DNA of 21,846 nucleotides, taken from positions 1 through 21,846 of IMG/VR virus record IMGVR_UViG_3300034104_004183, one strand, 5' to 3'. The translations under genes and the position numbers were made by a program. This document shows, piece after piece, positions 14,309-19,604 of this stretch; the stretch's first letter is position 1, and every line of letters begins with the position of its first letter. The notes under the pieces were generated by a model. The model saw nothing but the letters and a program-made list of their open reading frames with translations. It did no database searches and was not told where the DNA came from. This stretch comes from a virus.

Positions 14309-14356
14309 CTTATGCAGAGACGTAAGTAATAATATATCTCTTCTTCCCTGCATAAG
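14309..14356. other. Stem-loop, 9-bp perfect outer stem
   Basis: CTTATGCAG (14309-14317) pairs with CTGCATAAG (14348-14356); an inner AGAGA / TCTCT can extend the structure. The loop side contains CGTAAGT, the same core as in the A-E repeats. No T-tract on either strand, so not a simple terminator. Confidence 0.5.
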
Positions 14357-14394
14357 AGTAATAGATGTAGTTAGAACATAGGAGGTTGACACAA

Positions 14395-14423
14395 GGATGG
14401 ATATCGGTTATTATACATTACTC
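14395..14423 (+). promoter_or_regulatory. Plus-strand promoter with no clear gene downstream
   Basis: TTGACA (about 14395), a 17-bp spacer CAAGGATGGATATCGGT, then TATTAT. It points toward the convergent 14555-14713 gene, so an antisense or non-coding RNA is possible. Confidence 0.5.
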
Positions 14424-14554
14424 ACTCAAGTTTCTGACGACGGCAGTATGATAGGATTGTGAACAATAACATAAATCATAACCATGATAATATTTATATA
14501 GGGCAGATAAGGATAAAGCATAAGCATTAGAAGTATAATCCGTTATGAAAGGAA

Positions 14555-14713
14555 TTAGTAGTAATATTTGACGTTAACAATATTCTCAGGACCAAGAATC
14601 AAACAAGTATCTTGATTCAAGAATTGTTGATTAAGATAATCAGCTAGAGATTTAGGATCATCACTAACATTATCATCAACACCAACCTCCACCTGAATAG
14701 TAACAATTTTCAT
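14555..14713 (-). CDS. Hypothetical 52-residue protein
   Basis: ATG at 14713 with AAGGAGA nearby (MKIVTIQVEVGVDDNVSDDP), ending IVNVKYYY. Strand - acidic loop - helix (KSLADYLNQQF) - strand, a compact alpha/beta mini-protein. Promoter at 14736-14763. Confidence 0.68.
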   Translation of the reverse strand: MKIVTIQVEVGVDDNVSDDPKSLADYLNQQFLNQDTCLILGPENIVNVKYYY

Positions 14714-14735
14714 GAAGAGTCTCCTTGACTACCCC

Positions 14736-14763
14736 AGTATAACATAGGTATCGACCAGGACAA
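14736..14763 (-). promoter_or_regulatory. Promoter with CGATA spacer box (52-residue gene)
   Basis: TTGTCC (14758-14763), 16 bp spacer TGGTCGATACCTATGT, TATACT (14736-14741), minus strand. Confidence 0.68.
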
Positions 14764-14781
14764 CGACCTGACTATACAGAG

Positions 14782-14925
14782 TTATGAGTTTATAATGCTT
14801 TTCATTTTAATAGTAATATTATCAAATGTTTTACTAACAGCCCCAGTAACAACATAATCATTACTATAAGCTTTGATAGCATCCAGAATTTTATGAGCCT
14901 CAGATTTTGTAATTTCTATTTGCAC
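14782..14925 (-). CDS. Hypothetical 47-residue protein, GTG start
   Basis: GTG at 14925 is preceded by a very strong GGGAGGAAAA ribosome-binding site, which decides the start; the frame runs 47 codons (VQIEITKSEAHKILDAIKAY...) to TAA at 14782. Strand - helix - strand layout as in the neighbouring 52-residue protein. Probably transcribed from the promoter at 15081-15109 through repeat R2, although a TATACA box at 14936-14941 could be a closer start. Confidence 0.65.
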   Translation of the reverse strand: MQIEITKSEAHKILDAIKAYSNDYVVTGAVSKTFDNITIKMKSIINS

Positions 14926-14960
14926 TTTTCCTCCCTGTATAATCAATGTATCGCATTTTT

Positions 14961-15010
14961 TGGCTGACTATCGCCAAGACCGCAAATCTGGTAGTTTGGG
15001 TAAGACTTAC
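14961..15010 (-). repeat. Leader repeat R2
   Basis: Plus-strand TTGGCTGACTATCGCC then GTAAGAC 36 bp after CTGACTA; imperfect dyad CAAATCTGGTAGTTTG between. Confidence 0.65.
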
Positions 15011-15080
15011 ACTATTTTAATGTTGAGATTTTATTGAGATTACAATCTCTCAAAATGTTACTACCGTGTTTACTATTCAT

Positions 15081-15109
15081 AGTATAGCACACACCACCAC
15101 TTGACGCAA
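15081..15109 (-). promoter_or_regulatory. Promoter upstream of R2 and the 47-residue gene
   Basis: TTGCGT (15104-15109), 17 bp, TATACT (15081-15086), minus strand; no CGATA box. Confidence 0.6.
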
Positions 15110-15154
15110 GGCGTTGAGAATCATAGAGTTACGATCGATTCTTATAGCAATATT

Positions 15155-15204
15155 TTGGCTGACTATCAGCATGACCAGCAATCCGGCCGGATTAGGTAAA
15201 ACAG
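15155..15204 (-). repeat. Leader repeat R3
   Basis: Plus-strand TTTTGGCTGACTATCAGC then GTAAAAC 37 bp after CTGACTA; contains the palindrome AATCCGGCCGGATT. No gene follows it. Confidence 0.6.
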
Positions 15205-15261
15205 TTTTGTCTGTTGATTTTATCTAACCTATTGCCACCATTACACTTACGATCACTATCC

Positions 15262-15290
15262 ATTATATCGACATTCTCGACCTGTGTCTA
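15262..15290 (-). promoter_or_regulatory. Promoter downstream of repeat A
   Basis: TAGACA (15285-15290), 17 bp, TATAAT (15262-15267), minus strand. No coding gene between it and the next promoter. Confidence 0.55.
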
Positions 15291-15300
15291 TAGACTTTTT

Positions 15301-15372
15301 GACGTAAGTCCTTGGTACTCTTAAAGTTATGGCTAAATTTCGCCCGGCCGTTTGTTCTAAGTCCTTTGATAC
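15301..15372 (-). repeat. Three-site intergenic repeat, copy A (diverged)
   Basis: TAAGT at 15305, inverted and degenerate AGTTA at 15325, TAAGT at 15358: the same 20 and 33 bp spacing as copies B-E, with CCCGGCCG in the 33-bp gap. It precedes a promoter at 15262-15290. Confidence 0.65.
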
Positions 15373-15401
15373 CAATCACTTATGTCAAATCGACAAAATA
15401 C

Positions 15402-15441
15402 AAAAAAACGAAGGCCACCCCCCGTCAGAAGGATGGCCCTC
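15402..15441 (-). terminator. Rho-independent terminator of the DUF932 gene
   Basis: Minus-strand 11-bp stem GAGGGCCATCC / GGGTGGCCTTC (15410-15441, two G-T pairs) followed within one base by seven T (15402-15408). Confidence 0.92.
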
Positions 15442-15473
15442 GTCCGCTGGCACCCGCCACGAAAGGAGAACGG

Positions 15474-16421
15474 TTAGATAGCGTTGGCAAACTCTACGGC
15501 AGTATTGAGTGCCTTGAGATTATCAACCCCATTCTGACCGAACCAGAGAGAGTCCAGGCGATTACTCACCGTGCGACCCTTGCTGTAGTTCAGATATTCA
15601 TTGAAGCCATTGTAGGCAGCCCACCACGTTCCACGAACACCAACAGCACTCTGCTTCGGACCTTCGACCAGGGTCAAAATCTCGTCCATAATATTACGGG
15701 TACGAGTCTTGATATCCTGCTCTGGAGTCTTATCAATGCCGAGCATAACCTTGACATACTTTTGAACATCATTCTGGTTAAAGTCTCGACTAGCCAGGAA
15801 TCGGTACTGTTCAGCAGTAGCCTCAAACTGGGCGTTGATATTGTCCATAATATCTCGCACATTGTCGAGGTTAGTCTTGCTCGACCGTGTGTGACGAATA
15901 CGAATCAGCGAACTAGCCTTGCTGCTGTGAGCAGCGGCGAGAGTATTCACACACACAACCCGAATCGGAGTATATCCGACACGAATCGAAGTGGTGCCAT
16001 CATGACTGTTGGAGAGCAAAATGAACTTGCTCACCTCGTCACCCTTGACGATCTCGCTGTTCTCACGATTGAGTTGAGCCAGCACCCAAACCTTCTCGCC
16101 CTCACTGAGCGAACCAGCGGTGTGCAACTGGCACTCACCAGCGTCGAGAAACGGCTGAAACCAATCGAACGCATCCTGATTCTGGAGCGGAGTGTAGCGT
16201 GGACCGACAACACCCAAGACACGATTGTCGTTCTTGCGATATGTGGCTTTGGCATTGACCTGTTGACCATCAGAGGTAAACAGATCCTTAGTGCCAACCT
16301 CCCAATCCAGACCAGCGGCCACAATGGCCTCGCTAATCGAGGGGTTCTCATCCAACTGCGTACCCTCACCATGCCAAGGGGTGGCACCGACAAACATCAT
16401 CTTTTCAACCATAGCAGGCAT
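15474..16421 (-). CDS. DUF932 phage/plasmid-like protein
   Basis: A 315-residue DUF932 protein, a family widespread in phages and plasmids and of unknown biochemical role. Diagnostic blocks: MFVGATPWHGEGTQLDENPSI at the N-terminus, LDWEVGTKDLF, VVGPRYTPLQNQDAFDWF (about 90-107), GEKVWVLAQL, SHDGTTSIRVGYTPIRVVCVNTL (about 161-183) and a C-terminal AYNGFNEYLNYSKGRT block. The gene is conspicuously GC-rich compared with the left part of the window. The start at 16421 has AAAGGGATAG upstream. Single-gene unit from the promoter at 16464-16492 to the strong terminator at 15402-15441; the combination suggests high expression. Confidence 0.95.
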   Translation of the reverse strand: MPAMVEKMMFVGATPWHGEGTQLDENPSISEAIVAAGLDWEVGTKDLFTSDGQQVNAKATYRKNDNRVLGVVGPRYTPLQNQDAFDWFQPFLDAGECQLHTAGSLSEGEKVWVLAQLNRENSEIVKGDEVSKFILLSNSHDGTTSIRVGYTPIRVVCVNTLAAAHSSKASSLIRIRHTRSSKTNLDNVRDIMDNINAQFEATAEQYRFLASRDFNQNDVQKYVKVMLGIDKTPEQDIKTRTRNIMDEILTLVEGPKQSAVGVRGTWWAAYNGFNEYLNYSKGRTVSNRLDSLWFGQNGVDNLKALNTAVEFANAI

Positions 16422-16463
16422 ATCTATCCCTTTCGTGTTACTGAACCTTCGTTACGTCCTTCG

Positions 16464-16492
16464 ATTCTACCATCTAGTATCGGCAGTGTCAA
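16464..16492 (-). promoter_or_regulatory. Promoter with CGATA spacer box (DUF932)
   Basis: TTGACA (16487-16492), 17 bp spacer CTGCCGATACTAGATGG, TAGAAT (16464-16469): both hexamers near consensus, minus strand. Repeat B is just upstream. Confidence 0.92.
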
Positions 16493-16500
16493 GCCTCAGC

Positions 16501-16600
16501 CTTGAGATTTTTTTTGGCGAACGTAAGTCGTTGTGGCGTAAGCACTTACGTCGAGCGGGGCGGGGCGGCATCGCCCTAAGTCCTTGGCGGGCTTGGATTT
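16501..16600 (-). repeat. Three-site intergenic repeat, copy B
   Basis: TAAGT 16524, ACTTA 16544, TAAGT 16577 (plus-strand starts; spacing 20 and 33). GC-rich block between sites 2 and 3. One edge carries CTTGAG plus a T-run. It encodes the last residues and stop of the phosphoribosyltransferase gene. Confidence 0.8.
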
Positions 16601-17082
16601 AGGAAAGGTGTGCGATATCTCTGTTCGAACATTTTAACTGTTGCGGTAGTGTACGCACACTCGTCTGGGATATAGCAATATAGGCCCGTACATATCGCTT
16701 TTGGGTTATCCTCATGAATAGCTTGGCGAATCCACTTAAACGTATCACCAGAACAAATCAAATCATCCACCACCACATATCTGAAAGGAGAAGCTCCTTC
16801 TATCCAGAACTCGCTGTATCTTTTCTCGTCTGGCTTACGAACAATAACAATATTCTTATTTAGTAGTTCAGCTATTTGTGGTACTACCATTAAGCCACTA
16901 ACCCCACAGCACGCTATGCTATCAAAAGTATTCTCAATCTTTCGCAGATCGCACACAGCCTTAATAATAATCTTATTGCGATTCTTATGATTCAGAACCC
17001 TACAAGTATGACTCGCCCCCTGGATAACTTTCCCGTCCTCAGTCATACGATAGCTATCAAGCTGATGATTAAGAATATTCAT
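16576..17082 (-). CDS. Phosphoribosyltransferase-like protein
   Basis: A 168-residue type I phosphoribosyltransferase-fold protein. The PRPP-binding loop is RYVVVDDLICSGDTF (about 101-115), with the two acidic residues and the SGDT turn expected; the pyrophosphate-side loop is IACCGVSGLMVVPQIAE (about 56-72). It would transfer a ribose-5-phosphate group or bind PRPP in nucleotide salvage; the base is not deducible. The C-terminus NPSPPRT is encoded inside repeat B, suggesting that the repeat's arrival reshaped the end. The ATG at 17082 is 4 nt after a tRNA-like element and lacks a ribosome-binding site; Met13 (17046) is an alternative, also without one. Confidence 0.85.
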   Translation of the reverse strand: MNILNHQLDSYRMTEDGKVIQGASHTCRVLNHKNRNKIIIKAVCDLRKIENTFDSIACCGVSGLMVVPQIAELLNKNIVIVRKPDEKRYSEFWIEGASPFRYVVVDDLICSGDTFKWIRQAIHEDNPKAICTGLYCYIPDECAYTTATVKMFEQRYRTPFLNPSPPRT

Positions 17083-17085
17083 AAA

Positions 17086-17161
17086 AACGGATGGTACGAT
17101 TCGAACGTACTAGAAAGAGAAAAAGATAAGATAAGAACTTGTCCCACCAAGTCGCATCCGT
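17086..17161 (-). ncRNA. tRNA-like element lacking an anticodon stem
   Basis: A 76-nt element of exact tRNA length. Acceptor ACGGATG (17155-17161) pairs with CATCCGT (17087-17093), 7 of 7; a D-like stem ACTT / AAGT; a perfect T arm GTACG-TTCGAAT-CGTAC. The anticodon-arm region (about positions 26-51) is nearly all pyrimidine with only three A, so no stem can form. It lies between the acidic mini-protein gene (stop 17175) and the phosphoribosyltransferase start (17082). It could be a decayed tRNA or a processing/regulatory mimic in the mRNA leader. Confidence 0.7.
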
Positions 17162-17174
17162 CGAAGAAGAAGGC

Positions 17175-17333
17175 TCAATCGTCCACTATTTCGTCTGCAA
17201 TATTATGATAATAGTTTTCCCATGCCTCTAATCCATCATCATAAATATCATTCTCATATACGTCATCTTCATATTCGTTAGTAAGTGTTTCATTATCGTA
17301 AAGATCTTCGTATTCTTCATCATAATAATTCAT
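17175..17333 (-). CDS. 52-residue highly acidic protein
   Basis: ATG at 17333 has AAGGAGATATCT upstream and is chosen over an earlier in-frame start. The product (MNYYDEEYEDLYDNETL...) is dominated by D, E, Y and N, with one W-rich turn (LEAWENYYHNI). Such acidic mini-proteins can mimic DNA (as phage anti-restriction proteins do), but the sequence alone does not show this. Promoter at 17354-17381. Confidence 0.72.
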   Translation of the reverse strand: MNYYDEEYEDLYDNETLTNEYEDDVYENDIYDDGLEAWENYYHNIADEIVDD

Positions 17334-17353
17334 AGATATCTCCTTCTTTTGAT

Positions 17354-17381
17354 ATTCTACACCAACCAACGAAATTGTCAA
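17354..17381 (-). promoter_or_regulatory. Promoter of the acidic mini-protein
   Basis: TTGACA (17376-17381), 16 bp, TAGAAT (17354-17359), minus strand; the -35 sits 1 nt from the tRNA-Lys 3' end. Confidence 0.8.
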
Positions 17382-17382
17382 G

Positions 17383-17455
17383 TGGGCCCCCAGGGACTCG
17401 AACCCTGAACCTAAGAGTTAAAAGCTCCTTGCTCTGCCAATTGAGCTAGAGGCCC
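17383..17455 (-). tRNA. tRNA-Lys (UUU)
   Basis: 73 nt. Acceptor GGGCCTC / GGGGCCC, anticodon loop CTTTTAA with anticodon TTT, T loop TTCGAGT, discriminator A; CCA not encoded. Confidence 0.95.
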
Positions 17456-17468
17456 ATGTTGTTTTTTT

Positions 17469-17497
17469 AGTTTACCAGAAGATTCTTTCTCTGTCAA
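17469..17497 (-). promoter_or_regulatory. Promoter of tRNA-Lys
   Basis: TTGACA (17492-17497), 17 bp, TAAACT (17469-17474), minus strand; start point expected about 7 nt before the tRNA. The -35 lies next to the tRNA-Glu 3' end. Confidence 0.75.
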
Positions 17498-17498
17498 G

Positions 17499-17571
17499 TG
17501 ACCCTACTGGGATTCGAACCCAGATACTTGGAACGAAAATCCAAGGTCCTAAACCGTTAGACGATAGGGCC
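17499..17571 (-). tRNA. tRNA-Glu (UUC)
   Basis: 73 nt. Acceptor GGCCCTA / TAGGGTC, anticodon loop TTTTCGT with anticodon TTC, T loop TTCGAAT, discriminator A; CCA not encoded. Confidence 0.95.
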
Positions 17572-17609
17572 ACTCTCGTAACTCAGCATCAGCCTCCGAA
17601 GCATAAAAG

Positions 17610-17685
17610 TAGGGCGTGTACGAGTCGAACGTACCTATGAACACCTTATAAGAGTGTCGGATGCTACCGGCTTACCTTACGCCCC
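17610..17685 (-). tRNA. tRNA-Ile (UAU)
   Basis: 76 nt. Acceptor GGGGCGT / ACGCCCT, anticodon loop CTTATAA with anticodon TAT, T loop TTCGACT, discriminator A. A direct TAT anticodon reads AUA without needing lysidine. Confidence 0.92.
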
Positions 17686-17693
17686 GTATACTA

Positions 17694-18065
17694 TCACCAC
17701 CAACTGTTATACTCTACATGGAGTCCAGAGTCAAGAGCCTCTCTAGCTTTGGAGATAAACTCCAAATCCTTTTCCATATAGTAATCGTCACTATCTTGTC
17801 CAAAGAAAAATCCCATAGTTTCTGGCATATGCTTGTTTTTGATTGCATTTTCCAGATTATTCAGATCCTCATGGGTCAGTTCAACAGGAATACAGTTAAA
17901 ATCACTCATGCCAAGAGCATTATCTTCATCTGGCTTGCCAGGACAACCCTTTTCATGCCAGAGATTTTCCATCCAGCCTTGCAGATTAGGATGCTTTCTC
18001 CAATAGGCGAGTTCTTCCTTCTCTCCATTGTTGTCGATAGCGTGAGCGTACTGGTCAAGTCCCAT
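17694..18065 (-). CDS. Conserved phage-type protein (MGLDQYA family)
   Basis: A 123-residue protein starting MGLDQYAHAI, with blocks LAYWRKHPNLQGWMENLW, FNCIPVELTHEDLNNLENAI, MPETMGFFFGQDSDD and a SWW C-terminus. Uncharacterised phage and bacterial proteins with the same MGLD-x-Y start and W-[RQ]-K-H-P-x-L-x-x-W-M core are familiar to me, sometimes with doubtful enzyme names; I give none. Own promoter at 18089-18117. Its 3' end carries the promoter for tRNA-Ile. Confidence 0.85.
   Translation of the reverse strand: MGLDQYAHAIDNNGEKEELAYWRKHPNLQGWMENLWHEKGCPGKPDEDNALGMSDFNCIPVELTHEDLNNLENAIKNKHMPETMGFFFGQDSDDYYMEKDLEFISKAREALDSGLHVEYNSWW
17706..17734 (-). promoter_or_regulatory. Promoter of tRNA-Ile and tRNA-Glu, inside a coding 3' end
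   Basis: TTGACT (17729-17734), 17 bp, TATAAC (17706-17711), minus strand; lies within the last codons of the MGLDQYA gene, about 20 nt before tRNA-Ile. Confidence 0.75.
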
Positions 18066-18088
18066 TGTTTGTTCCTTTCATTTCTCGT

Positions 18089-18117
18089 ATTCTACATCTA
18101 TTATCGGCTGTTGTCAA
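18089..18117 (-). promoter_or_regulatory. Promoter with CGATA spacer box (MGLDQYA gene)
   Basis: TTGACA (18112-18117), 17 bp spacer ACAGCCGATAATAGATG, TAGAAT (18089-18094), minus strand. Confidence 0.9.
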
Positions 18118-18124
18118 GAGGTAA

Positions 18125-18205
18125 CTTGAGAAAATCCTAAGTCGTTGAACAGAAAGAACTTACGACGATCCCGGCCCGCTAGATTCGCTCTAAGTCTTTA
18201 TGCGA
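18125..18205 (-). repeat. Three-site intergenic repeat, copy C
   Basis: TAAGT 18138, ACTTA 18158, TAAGT 18191 (spacing 20 and 33); CCCGGCCCG in the 33-bp gap; flanked by CTTGAG on the promoter side and by tRNA-Tyr on the other. Confidence 0.8.
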
Positions 18206-18215
18206 CAATGAGTTA

Positions 18216-18298
18216 TGGTGGATGAGAGATTCGAACTCCCGAAGGCGATAGCCAGCAGATTTACAGTCTGCCCTCGTTGTCCACTTGAGTAATCCACC
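18216..18298 (-). tRNA. tRNA-Tyr (GUA)
   Basis: 83 nt with long variable arm. Acceptor GGTGGAT / ATCCACC, anticodon loop CTGTAAA with anticodon GTA, T loop TTCGAAT, discriminator A. Last gene of the five-tRNA array. Confidence 0.95.
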
Positions 18299-18301
18299 GA
18301 A

Positions 18302-18388
18302 CGGAAGAAGTAGGATTCGAACCCACGGACCCAATTAAGGGTCGCCGGTTTAGTAAACCGGTGCATTAGACCACTCTGCCATTCTTCC
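18302..18388 (-). tRNA. tRNA-Ser with unusual ACU anticodon
   Basis: 87 nt, type II. Acceptor GGAAGAA / TTCTTCC, discriminator G as in serine tRNAs, long variable arm GACCC / GGGTC. Anticodon stem CCGGT / ACCGG encloses loop TTACTAA, giving anticodon ACT (AGU codon). Serine AGY tRNAs normally carry GCU. Confidence 0.88.
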
Positions 18389-18393
18389 ATTAG

Positions 18394-18466
18394 CTGCCCA
18401 GGTAGGACTCGAACCTACAACCCAGCGGTTAACAGCCGCTTGCAACTACCATTGTGCTACTGGGCA
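18394..18466 (-). tRNA. tRNA-Asn (GUU)
   Basis: 73 nt. Acceptor TGCCCAG / CTGGGCA, anticodon loop CTGTTAA with anticodon GTT, T loop TTCGAGT, discriminator G. Confidence 0.95.
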
Positions 18467-18477
18467 ATATTCTCTAA

Positions 18478-18548
18478 TTCCGGGGCTAGGATTCGAACCC
18501 AGACAAGATGATCCAAAGTCATCGGTGCTACCGTTACACCACCCCGGA
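18478..18548 (-). tRNA. tRNA-Gln (UUG)
   Basis: 71 nt. Acceptor TCCGGGG / CCCCGGA, anticodon loop CTTTGGA with anticodon TTG, T loop TTCGAAT, discriminator A. Only 1 nt separates it from tRNA-Thr. Confidence 0.95.
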
Positions 18549-18549
18549 G

Positions 18550-18622
18550 AGCCGAAGACCGGGAACGATCCGGTGACATTTGGTTTACAAAACCAATGCT
18601 CTACCAACTGAGCTACTTCGGC
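18550..18622 (-). tRNA. tRNA-Thr (UGU), atypical T loop
   Basis: 73 nt. Acceptor GCCGAAG / CTTCGGC, anticodon loop TTTGTAA with anticodon TGT, discriminator T. T stem ACCGG / CCGGT is perfect, but the loop is ATCGTTC: A54 and T58 instead of T54 and A58. Confidence 0.92.
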
Positions 18623-18631
18623 AATCTACAT

Positions 18632-18660
18632 ATCATACTCTCGACGCCAACTCCTGTCAA
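18632..18660 (-). promoter_or_regulatory. Promoter of the five-tRNA array
   Basis: TTGACA (18655-18660), 17 bp, TATGAT (18632-18637), minus strand; no CGATA box. Start point about 3 nt before tRNA-Thr. Confidence 0.85.
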
Positions 18661-18689
18661 TATCATTTCGTGTACGCTTACGTTTCGGC

Positions 18690-19022
18690 CTATTGTCGAA
18701 CGTAGTGACCGACCGATCCTCCTTGTGTCCCGTAGGAACCTGCCACTGTGGCTTGACCTTGAGCTTGACCATGTTGCGGCGTGGACGCATATCGTCGTTG
18801 TTGTGGAGCGTAATCATACCATTGTCCATTTTCGTGTAGATAGAAAACCTTATCAATATTAGGATCGTAAGCCATTAAGCAGTATTGTACTGGATAAACA
18901 GGTTTTGTCAAGACTTGTTTTTGAGGAAGTTGTGGGATTTTTATATCACCTTTCTGATAATCTTTTACACCATTATAGGCCAATCCCAGAATCGCAATCA
19001 GAATACCAACCCACTGGATCAT
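18690..19022 (-). CDS. Membrane-anchored protein with Gln/Gly-rich tail
   Basis: ATG at 19022 has AAGGGGTGA upstream and is preferred to an earlier ATG pair at 19058 that overlaps the promoter region. N-terminal span MIQWVGILIAILGLAYNGV anchors the protein; then a Lys/Gln/Pro linker, a compact segment PVQYCLMAYDPNIDKVFYLHENGQWYDY, and a low-complexity tail (QGQATVAGSYGTQGGSVG). Orientation with the tail outside the membrane is likely but not certain. Function unknown. Confidence 0.75.
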   Translation of the reverse strand: MIQWVGILIAILGLAYNGVKDYQKGDIKIPQLPQKQVLTKPVYPVQYCLMAYDPNIDKVFYLHENGQWYDYAPQQRRYASTPQHGQAQGQATVAGSYGTQGGSVGHYVRQ

Positions 19023-19060
19023 CCGTTCACCCCTTAGTGTTGCTCGTCGTGCCATCATGC

Positions 19061-19089
19061 TCTATTTATCGGCAATCGCCCACAATCAA
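19061..19089 (-). promoter_or_regulatory. Weak promoter with GCCGATA spacer box
   Basis: TTGATT (19084-19089) and a poor -10 (AATAGA at 17 bp), minus strand; GCCGATAAATAGA matches the spacer box of the better promoters. Upstream of the membrane-anchored gene, downstream of repeat D. Confidence 0.45.
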
Positions 19090-19195
19090 CTTGAGAGGAT
19101 TTTTAGATTTTCTCTAAGTGTTTGTGGCATAAGGACTTACGTCGAGCCGGGCGGGCCGCCCTCGCCCTAAGTGCTTTAGGGACAAGGGTTTGCGA
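19090..19195 (-). repeat. Three-site intergenic repeat, copy D
   Basis: TAAGT 19115, ACTTA 19135, TAAGT 19168 (spacing 20 and 33); GCCGGGCGGGCCGCC between sites; CTTGAG and a T-run at one edge, CAAGGGTTTG at the other. Confidence 0.82.
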
Positions 19196-19429
19196 TTAGT
19201 CCTCCAGTGCCCAACCCGCCTTCTGAATCACCTTCGCACTCTTATAGACTTTCGTGTCGGATAACGCTGTTGCATAATCCTTGAATCCTCTTTCGTCTAC
19301 ATAGAAATATTCATCCAGTACATCAAACTTGTTAGTTTCCCACAGAGCATCCTTTGCCGCCCCGAATGGTTTCTTATCTGTTGAGTAAATAAGTTCTAGG
19401 GTTCCACACTTAATATAATACTTAGCCAT
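19196..19429 (-). CDS. Hypothetical 77-residue protein
   Basis: Compact protein MAKYYIKCGTLELIYSTDKKP...FDVLDEYFYVDERGF...VIQKAGWALED. The regular strand pattern (YYIKCGTLELIYS, DEYFYVDERGF) suggests a small beta sheet. It overlaps the zinc-ribbon gene before it by 8 bp. Family not recognised. Confidence 0.78.
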   Translation of the reverse strand: MAKYYIKCGTLELIYSTDKKPFGAAKDALWETNKFDVLDEYFYVDERGFKDYATALSDTKVYKSAKVIQKAGWALED

Positions 19430-19595
19430 TTTTCATCTCCGTACTAAGATATTGCATATCTTCATCACAATCGCAACAAACTGGAGTGCCAATATTCATA
19501 TAGTCCCATGGCACAACAGCAGTCTCGTCGCCACATTCCGCACAACGCCAAACGTGTCGGATTTTAGTATCGTCAATAACTTGCCAGTTTTCCAT
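19422..19595 (-). CDS. 57-residue zinc-ribbon protein
   Basis: ATG at 19595 with AAGGATATAAA upstream; 57 codons to TAA at 19422, overlapping the next ATG. Cysteine pattern WRC18-AE-C21 and VCC41-D-C43 (CAEC...CCDC) is a zinc ribbon. Third gene from the 20309 start, same strand. Confidence 0.72.
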   Translation of the reverse strand: MENWQVIDDTKIRHVWRCAECGDETAVVPWDYMNIGTPVCCDCDEDMQYLSTEMKNG

Positions 19596-19604
19596 TTTAT
19601 ATCC

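Larger units (their letters stand above)
14203..14554. other. Non-coding stretch with repeat R1, hairpin and plus-strand promoter
   Basis: No minus-strand gene fits here. It holds R1, a 48-nt hairpin (14309-14356) and a plus-strand promoter (14395-14423). The only downstream frame is 21 codons (MDIGYYTLLTQ..., from 14398), whose start lies inside that promoter, so it is not a convincing gene. Confidence 0.5.
14926..15473. other. Non-coding region with repeats R2, R3 and A, two promoters and a terminator
   Basis: No gene of credible length. Contents from left to right: R2, a GAGATT/AATCTC dyad near 15045, a promoter (15081-15109), R3 with a perfect AATCCGGCCGGATT palindrome, a promoter (15262-15290), repeat A and the DUF932 terminator. 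Confidence 0.6.

Noticed and set aside
14398-14463. A 21-codon plus-strand frame (MDIGYYTLLTQ...)
   Set aside because: Its start lies inside a promoter sequence and it is very short; kept only as part of the non-coding region.
15312-16505. A 397-codon plus-strand open frame opposite DUF932
   Set aside because: It is the complement of a clear DUF932 gene with GC-rich codons, covers the terminator and promoter, and shows no family pattern.
18190-18390. A 66-codon frame across tRNA-Ser and tRNA-Tyr
   Set aside because: It only translates two tRNA genes whose structures are complete.
18626-18856. A 76-codon minus-strand frame overlapping the membrane-anchored gene
   Set aside because: It runs into the tRNA-array promoter and has low-complexity basic sequence; the overlapping frame at 18690-19022 has a transmembrane span and a strong ribosome-binding site.
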